A DNA stretch of 41,395 nucleotides, taken from NCBI GenBank assembly GCA_030833925.1, contig JAURGE010000024.1, forward strand, positions 1 through 41,395, written 5' to 3'. This stretch comes from Alphaproteobacteria bacterium (GTDB lineage Bacteria; Pseudomonadota; Alphaproteobacteria; Bin95). Below the pieces are notes generated by a model. It was not told where the DNA came from and made no database searches. It saw only the letters and a list, made by a program, of their open reading frames with translations. Positions 36,400-41,395 of this stretch are shown here, in pieces. Numbering within the stretch: position 1 is the first letter of the stretch; each line of letters starts with the position of its first letter. Position numbers and translations under genes: made by a program.

Positions 36400-38063
36400 T
36401 TCCCAATTTGGCGACAAAGTAGGTAGACCGGTAAGAGCCCAATGCAAAGAATGACCAGAGATGGCACGGCAGCTTCATAAAGCCTTTCATCGGCTGCGAG
36501 CCGATGAGCCTGCACAGCTAAGGTGTCCCAGTTGAAAGGTCGCAAGATTAGGGTTGCAGGTAACTCTTTCAGAACATCCACGAACACGATCAACATCGCT
36601 GTAAGAAGACTAGGCGCGAGTAAAGGTAGATGAACGCGGCGAAGAATTGAAATTTGCGTGTGGCCAAGTGTGCTAGCAGCAGCGTCAATATTTTTGCTGA
36701 TAGTCACTTCTCCTGCATCAAAAGCATTCATTGCCGCTGCTAGAAATCGGATCATGTATGCCAGTACGAGCAGGGTTATCGACCCGGTCAATATTAAGCC
36801 GGTAGAAATATTGAAGGTGGACCGCATCCAATCATCGAAAGCATTATCAATAGCAGCAAATGGAATAAGCAGGCCTACTGCTATAACCCCGCCAGGCACC
36901 GCATATCCTAGTCTAGCAGTCGCCGTTAATGCCGATAATCTGTGGCTCGGGTCGGCTCTTCGACAAATTCCAAATATGGTCGCCGCTGCGACAGTGATTA
37001 GGCTTGCTGTAGCTGCAAGAATTATCGAATTAGCCATGAACTCGAGGTAGCGTGGCCGCAAGAAATCCTGAAACGAATTGATAGCCATAATTAAGAGCGT
37101 TACGGCAGGGCCGACGAAACCAAATATGACTGGGATTGAACAAAGGATCCAAGCTGCTAATGCCGCTTTGCCCGTTAGTTGAATGGGTGGAGGACTGCTC
37201 GATATGCCTATCTTATTATAAGAAGAATCTTGAGATCTGGTTAGGCGTTCCAGCAGTACAAGAAACAGCGCAAAGCAAAGAAGACCGACAGCGAGCTGGG
37301 CGGCTGCGTTACGATCTCCCATCGAGAACCAGCTTGTATAAATGCCAGTTGCAAAAGTTTGCACGCCAAAAAAGGAAACGGTCCCAAAATCAGCGAGTGT
37401 CTCCATCACGGCTAACAACACGCCACCTGCGATGGCCGGTCGTGCCATGGGAAGCGTTACAGATAAGAATGCGGCTAGTGGCCGTTTGCCTAGAACGCGA
37501 GCCGTTTCGAAGCCATGTAGGCCTTGTTGCAGGAATGCAGCGCGGGCTAGGAGATAGACATAAGGATAAAGTACTAGGGTCAGCATAAGGGCTGCGCCCT
37601 CTAACGATCTAATTTCTGGAAACCAATACTCTTTTGGTCCTAAATCAAAAATTTTCCTTAAGGACGATTGAACTATCCCAGGATGGTCAAATACGTGAGT
37701 GTAGGCGTACGCAAGAATATATGCAGGAAATGCGAGGGGTAGGACCAATGCTAACTGGAAAAAACGGCGCCCTGGGAAACTGCAAGCGGTCACTAGCCAG
37801 GCAAGTGTGACACCTATCAAGAATGCACCAATTGCTACCAACGTTGCTAGTTCAAGCGTGGTAATCACATAACCCGTAAGCACAGTACTTGCTAAGTGAT
37901 CAAGGGTTTCTGTGTTTGCTGAGAATGCAGCAAATACAACCATCACCAAGGGCAGCCCGCAGAGGATGCTAATCGCTATAGCAAAACGTCTAATCCATTG
38001 TGACCAATTCAGGCCAGTATGTGGACGCATCCTTGTCAGATTGTCTGCGGCCAGTTTGGCCAT
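36390..38063 (-). CDS. fbpB: Ferric iron ABC transporter permease (fused FbpB type)
   Basis: An inner membrane permease for ferric iron import, with two permease halves in one 557-residue chain and about twelve membrane segments. Each half has an EAA-type loop where the ATPase docks: GFETARVLGKRPLAAFLSVTLPMARPAI and NIDAAASTLGHTQISILRRVHLPLLAPSLLTA. The frame is open to 38147, but that would run through the Fur-like sites. ATG at 38063 (MAKLAADNL), with a GGAG upstream, gives the natural start. It is divergent from the binding-protein gene at 38190 and shares its control region. No ATP-binding subunit is next to it. Confidence 0.92.
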   Translation of the reverse strand: MAKLAADNLTRMRPHTGLNWSQWIRRFAIAISILCGLPLVMVVFAAFSANTETLDHLASTVLTGYVITTLELATLVAIGAFLIGVTLAWLVTACSFPGRRFFQLALVLPLAFPAYILAYAYTHVFDHPGIVQSSLRKIFDLGPKEYWFPEIRSLEGAALMLTLVLYPYVYLLARAAFLQQGLHGFETARVLGKRPLAAFLSVTLPMARPAIAGGVLLAVMETLADFGTVSFFGVQTFATGIYTSWFSMGDRNAAAQLAVGLLCFALFLVLLERLTRSQDSSYNKIGISSSPPPIQLTGKAALAAWILCSIPVIFGFVGPAVTLLIMAINSFQDFLRPRYLEFMANSIILAATASLITVAAATIFGICRRADPSHRLSALTATARLGYAVPGGVIAVGLLIPFAAIDNAFDDWMRSTFNISTGLILTGSITLLVLAYMIRFLAAAMNAFDAGEVTISKNIDAAASTLGHTQISILRRVHLPLLAPSLLTAMLIVFVDVLKELPATLILRPFNWDTLAVQAHRLAADERLYEAAVPSLVILCIGLLPVYLLCRQIGKSP

Positions 38064-38098
38064 GTCTTCAAATCTCCAATTATCTCGTTGAACCAACT

Positions 38099-38120
38099 GA
38101 GAATGAGAATGATTTGCATT
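38099..38120. promoter_or_regulatory. Fur-like box, imperfect, in the iron transporter divergent promoter
   Basis: Two tandem GAGAAT hexamers (38099-38110) followed by GAT and TTGCATT resemble the repeated GATAAT units of a Fur site. It is weaker than the box 13 bp further on, and its GAGAATGATT core repeats that of the second box. Cooperative binding of two Fur dimers is a plausible reading. Confidence 0.6.
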
Positions 38121-38132
38121 GCTACGGTAAAT

Positions 38133-38151
38133 GAGAATGATTATCATCTGC
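38133..38151. promoter_or_regulatory. Fur box in the iron transporter divergent promoter
   Basis: GAGAATGATTATCATCTGC contains the palindromic core ATGAT-T-ATCAT (38137-38147), close to the classical Fur consensus GATAATGATAATCATTATC. It lies between the divergent fbpB and fbpA genes, the expected place for iron repression of both. Confidence 0.85.
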
Positions 38152-38189
38152 AGCGCGACGGTTTAACACCTTAATTCTCGGAAGAAAAT

Positions 38190-39224
38190 ATGCGGCTAGG
38201 TTTTTGTTTTTTGGCGAGCATTGCTTTGGTATTTGCAATCGTCGCGTCTGGCTTTGGGCAGAAAACCGAGGCTGGAGAGTTAAATCTCTACTCCTCCAGG
38301 CATTATGAAACTGACGAGCGCCTTTTTGAGGACTTTGAAAAACAAACCGGCATTCGCATTAATCGGATAGAAGGGAATGCCGATGAATTAATTGCTAGAA
38401 TGCGCGCGGAAGGCCAGAATTCGCCGGCGGATGTGTTATTGGCGGTTGATACCTCGCGTCTCCAAAGAGCAAAAGATGCTGGTCTACTTCAGCCAGTTGA
38501 GAGCCGGATTCTTGAGGGTCGTATTCCAGGTTACCTGCAAGATAACGAAAATTATTGGTTTGGCTTTTCAATGCGAGCCAGGATAATTTTCTTTGATAAA
38601 AGAGATGTTAAGGACCCGCCTAGAACCTACCTAGAGCTCGCTGACGCTCGATATAAGGGTCAGGTGTGCAGTCGGTCATCCACGAATTCCTATACCCAGA
38701 CACTCCTAGCAGCAATTATTGAAAATCATGGCGAAAAAGTAGCGAAGGATTGGGCTAGGGGTGTGGTCGAAAATTTTGCTCGCCCCCCCCAGGGAGGTGA
38801 TACAGATCAGTTGCGCGCGCTTATTTCTGGAGAGTGCAATATTTCCCTCTCTAATACGTACTACTTTGCTCGTTCTCTTCGCACTAAGGTCAAGGGCCTA
38901 TCAGTCGAGGGGCAAAGCGATATTAGCTGGATCTTCCCATCTCAAGGCAATGAAGGTGCGCATATGAATTTATCTGGGGGTGGTGTTGCTGCGCATGCTC
39001 CCAATAGAGCCAACGCAATAAAATTCTTGGAATATCTTACGGATGAAAAGGCTCAACAATACTTCTCTGCCGGAAATGATGAATATCCTGCGGTATCTGG
39101 TGTGGCGCTTAGCCCGTCCGTTGCAGCCCTTGGATTTTTTAAACCCGATGACGTCGATTTATCTAAGGTGGCCAAAAACCTGCCAACTGCGCAGATCATC
39201 TTTAACGAGGTTGGCTGGAAGTAA
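38190..39224 (+). CDS. fbpA: Ferric iron ABC transporter periplasmic binding protein (FbpA/FutA-like)
   Basis: The periplasmic receptor that delivers ferric iron to the permease. It is 344 residues with a signal peptide (hydrophobic residues 4-22, cleavage near TEAG-ELN). The family start ELNLYSSRHYETDERLFEDFEKQTGI follows, then ARPPQGGDTDQL and the tandem tyrosines in SNTYYFARSL that bind iron. ISWIFPSQGNEGAHMNLSGGGV is also typical. A C8 run (38783-38790) lies in the coding sequence. The gene is read away from the two Fur-like sites and ends 1 bp from the convergent gpsA. Confidence 0.93.
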   Translation: MRLGFCFLASIALVFAIVASGFGQKTEAGELNLYSSRHYETDERLFEDFEKQTGIRINRIEGNADELIARMRAEGQNSPADVLLAVDTSRLQRAKDAGLLQPVESRILEGRIPGYLQDNENYWFGFSMRARIIFFDKRDVKDPPRTYLELADARYKGQVCSRSSTNSYTQTLLAAIIENHGEKVAKDWARGVVENFARPPQGGDTDQLRALISGECNISLSNTYYFARSLRTKVKGLSVEGQSDISWIFPSQGNEGAHMNLSGGGVAAHAPNRANAIKFLEYLTDEKAQQYFSAGNDEYPAVSGVALSPSVAALGFFKPDDVDLSKVAKNLPTAQIIFNEVGWK

Positions 39225-39225
39225 T

Positions 39226-40212
39226 CTATCTCAGTTCTGCTGAAGGTTGAGGGCGCGACATTAGACTGGAAATTGCATTTTCTAGGCTGAGTACGCCCGA
39301 TAAAACGGAACTAACAGAAGAAATTATTGGAACTTCAACCCCAAGTCGTGAAGCCAAAGCCAGTGCGGCTTCGGCCGTATCTACGCCTTCAGAAACTCCC
39401 TTCCTCTGGGATAAAATTTCTCCAAGCGTTTGTCCTTTCCCCAAGGCAACGCCGAGACTGTAATTCCGTGATGAGGGACTTGAGCAGGTGAGCATCAAAT
39501 CACCCAAGCCAGCAAGCCCCATCAGCGTTTCTCTTTCCGCACCCATTGCAGCAGCAATTCGAGCAATTTCGGCAAGTCCGCGAGTAGTTATCGTCGCGCG
39601 AGCGTTCTCACCAAGTCCGGCTCCATCAACTGCGCCTGCCGCAATTGCTATGACGTTCTTAAGCGCTCCTCCGAGCGCTGCACCCGCAAGATCAGCGGAC
39701 GGATAAAGTCTAAATGCTGCTGTGGCCAACTGTTCTGCAAGACTAACCGCATCAGATAGCGCGGGACCTGCAAGAGTAGCTGCTGCTGGCAGACCTAATG
39801 CAACTTCACTTGCAAAATTAGGGCCACTCATAACAAAAATCTTGGCTTTTGGAGCAACCTCTCTAGCCATTTGGGGCATCAAGAGCCCAGTTTTCCGTTC
39901 AATACCCTTTGAACAGAGAACAATAGCTCCGCTCGGCCTTAGCCGTTCAAGAACTTTGCGAGTTTCTTGTGCGGGGGTAACGACAAGTATAATTGGCGCG
40001 AGGCCACACTGACCAAGGTCCGCAGTGACGGTTAGATTTTCCGGAAACTTAACGATTTCTGGGAGATAAGGCGCGGAGTTTCGCTGTTTGGAAAGTTCCA
40101 TTGCCCGCTCTGGGCGTCTCGCCCAGAGCAGGACTTCATGGTTATTGGCGGCTTGTGCAATAGCTAGTGCTGATCCCCATGCGCCAGCTCCTAACACAGC
40201 GATTTCCGCCAT
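39226..40212 (-). CDS. gpsA: Glycerol-3-phosphate dehydrogenase [NAD(P)+]
   Basis: Makes sn-glycerol 3-phosphate from dihydroxyacetone phosphate for phospholipid synthesis. It is 328 residues. The cofactor motif GAGAWGSALA is at residues 8-17, the catalytic lysine lies in GGALKNVIAIAAGAVDG, and the family signatures MSGPNFASEVALGLPAA and GLAGLGDLMLTCSSPSSRNY are present. It is 12 bp downstream of the TcuA-like gene and probably read with it. In many alphaproteobacteria it sits near tsaD and a YciI gene instead; those are not seen here. Confidence 0.95.
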   Translation of the reverse strand: MAEIAVLGAGAWGSALAIAQAANNHEVLLWARRPERAMELSKQRNSAPYLPEIVKFPENLTVTADLGQCGLAPIILVVTPAQETRKVLERLRPSGAIVLCSKGIERKTGLLMPQMAREVAPKAKIFVMSGPNFASEVALGLPAAATLAGPALSDAVSLAEQLATAAFRLYPSADLAGAALGGALKNVIAIAAGAVDGAGLGENARATITTRGLAEIARIAAAMGAERETLMGLAGLGDLMLTCSSPSSRNYSLGVALGKGQTLGEILSQRKGVSEGVDTAEAALALASRLGVEVPIISSVSSVLSGVLSLENAISSLMSRPQPSAELR

Positions 40213-40224
40213 AGCGAATTAGCC

Positions 40225-41395
40225 TTACCGGTTAGACATCGCCTGTTTTCCGGCTGACGCACCTGAGATTTTCCCAAACACAGCGCCAGCCATAAGTCCA
40301 GTACCACCGGGATAATTCATATAAAACAAGCCACCAGTAAGCTCGCCGGCCGCATAAAGCCCAGAAATTGGCTCGTCGGAGGCATCGAGGACTGCACCAG
40401 TTTCAGGATTAATTTTCAAACCACCGAAAGTAAATGTCAGACCACAAGTGGTTTGGTAGGCTTCAAATGGCGCTTCGTCCAATGTGTTTGCCCAGTTTGT
40501 CTTATCTATTGGTAAACCCTCTGTCCGGCGACCATCCTTAACGTTCGGGTCAAATTTAATGTCCGTGCGAACTGCAGCGTTGTAGGCTTTAATTTCCCTA
40601 AGGAAGCCCTCTTTATTAACGCCATCTAGCTTCTCGGCTAATTCCTCTAAAGTGTTGGCACGTACTTTTGTGACCTGTTTAATGCGATATTCATCGCGCA
40701 GCATTGGAATGATTTTGTTGTCAAACACCTGCCAAGCCATTTGATTTGGCTGCTCTAAGACCTTCCGGCCATAACTTGCATAGGTGTAGTTTCTGAAGTC
40801 GTATCCTTCATCAACAAATCGCTTACCTTCTGCATTGATCATCAGGCCCCATGGGTATGAGTGCTTTTGAAAGTTGTCGCCAACATGGATGTCGCCAAAT
40901 TCTGGTGCGTTGTAGTCCCAGCCGACTGCGTGACATCCAGACCAGTTGCCGTGAGGTCGGGCACCAATTTCCATGGCCATTTTTATGCCATCACCCATGT
41001 TGTAGCGTGTGCCTCTAACTTTCGCGAGATCCCATCCTGGTCCCAGGTATCTGGTTCGCCATTCGGCGTTTGATTCAAAACCACCACATGCCAGAACTAC
41101 TGACTTGCATGCGATTGTGTATGTTTTTCCGTTTTGTTTAACTTTAATCCCGTGTACGCCGTCGTCGTCGGCTATTAATTCGAACCCACGGGCGTGGTAG
41201 CGAACTTCAATTCCTTCTTTTTCCGCTCGTTCATGAAGCGCATCAACCAGCCCTGGGCCGCCACCCCATGCCGAAACAGTAAGGCCTCCCCAGAATACGA
41301 AACGTCCATCAATTTTGTAGGCTTGCTTTCCGTAGATTGGCAGAAAACGAACGCCTTTTGTCCTCATCCAGTGCATTGTTTCGAGGGATTTTGTT
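40225..41395 (-). CDS. TcuA-like FAD-dependent dehydrogenase (5' end outside window)
   Basis: A flavoprotein of the fumarate reductase / tricarballylate dehydrogenase (TcuA) family. Visible are FWGGLTVSAWGGGPGLVDALHERA, SVVLACGGFESNAEWR, PWGLMINAEGKRFVDEG and the C-terminal GLYAAGELTGGLFYMNYPGGTGLMAGAVFGKISG. The N-terminal FAD GxGxxG motif is missing because the frame is still open at the window edge (residues TKSLET precede the internal ATG at 41376), so the gene is 5'-truncated. The substrate may be tricarballylate or another unsaturated acid. A citrate-like carboxylate transporter (tctBAC) lies elsewhere in the window, but a functional link is only a guess. Confidence 0.82.
   Translation of the reverse strand, partial: TKSLETMHWMRTKGVRFLPIYGKQAYKIDGRFVFWGGLTVSAWGGGPGLVDALHERAEKEGIEVRYHARGFELIADDDGVHGIKVKQNGKTYTIACKSVVLACGGFESNAEWRTRYLGPGWDLAKVRGTRYNMGDGIKMAMEIGARPHGNWSGCHAVGWDYNAPEFGDIHVGDNFQKHSYPWGLMINAEGKRFVDEGYDFRNYTYASYGRKVLEQPNQMAWQVFDNKIIPMLRDEYRIKQVTKVRANTLEELAEKLDGVNKEGFLREIKAYNAAVRTDIKFDPNVKDGRRTEGLPIDKTNWANTLDEAPFEAYQTTCGLTFTFGGLKINPETGAVLDASDEPISGLYAAGELTGGLFYMNYPGGTGLMAGAVFGKISGASAGKQAMSNR

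Noticed and set aside
38064-38147. N-terminal extension of the iron permease to 38147
   Set aside because: The extra 28 residues are non-membrane, run through both Fur-like sites and precede a good ATG at 38063.
38783-38790. C8 run inside fbpA as a possible phase-variation tract
   Set aside because: It encodes part of the conserved ARPPQGGDTDQL family motif in frame, so conservation explains it better. No other long homopolymer tracts were noted near gene starts.

Overview
The window looks like a chromosomal segment of a heterotrophic alphaproteobacterium. The support is the DinB polymerase with an N-terminal zinc ribbon, a Cys-less L32, alphaproteobacterial-type PolA and GlnD, a methylsuccinyl-CoA dehydrogenase of the ethylmalonyl-CoA pathway, and many small catabolic operons with a TctABC transporter. 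A free-living, possibly marine, Rhodospirillales-like lineage is plausible, but that is inference. I saw no phage genes, transposases, CRISPR arrays, rRNA or tRNA genes.

Layout. 1-3.6 kb: the end of an ATP-grasp ligase gene, a frameshifted amidase and an aldo/keto reductase. 3.7-7.5 kb: dinB, a divergent luciferase-like oxidoreductase, and a minus-strand run rpmF - ferredoxin reductase - 2Fe-2S ferredoxin. 7.7-9.4 kb: mcd. 9.5-15.8 kb: a plus-strand run of a 53-residue ORF, an amidase coupled to it, a shikimate-dehydrogenase-like protein, a second luciferase-like oxidoreductase, and polA only 2 nt behind. 16.0-19.2 kb: tctB-tctA-tctC closed by a strong terminator. 19.35-23.3 kb: a tightly packed operon of acyl-CoA dehydrogenase, class III CoA-transferase, Gfo/Idh/MocA oxidoreductase and histidine phosphatase. 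23.3-26.7 kb: a small dimeric-barrel protein gene divergent from glnD. 26.7-29.6 kb: an intergenic region with a perfect 13-bp inverted repeat, a substrate-binding-fold protein and a PYROXD2-like FAD dehydrogenase. 29.6-36.3 kb: a divergent catabolic locus. Its minus-strand arm is formamidase-like, DehI-like and nitroreductase genes. Its plus-strand arm is FAD amine-oxidase-like, aldo/keto reductase, NodB/PuuE-like and SDR genes. 36.4-39.2 kb: divergent ferric-iron ABC permease and binding-protein genes sharing Fur-like operators. 39.2-41.4 kb: gpsA and the truncated end of a TcuA-like flavoprotein gene.

How it works together. Housekeeping genes (polA, glnD, gpsA, rpmF, dinB) are interspersed with short operons for uptake and oxidation of organic acids, amides and CoA-linked substrates. 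The best supported regulatory element is the Fur-type control of the iron transporter. No wholly new defence or mobile system is evident. The least explained items are the small ORF coupled to the 9.7 kb amidase, the SDH-like protein lacking the shikimate-binding serines, the 29.6-36.3 kb locus of unknown substrate, and the hairpin and small ORF in the glnD-downstream gap.
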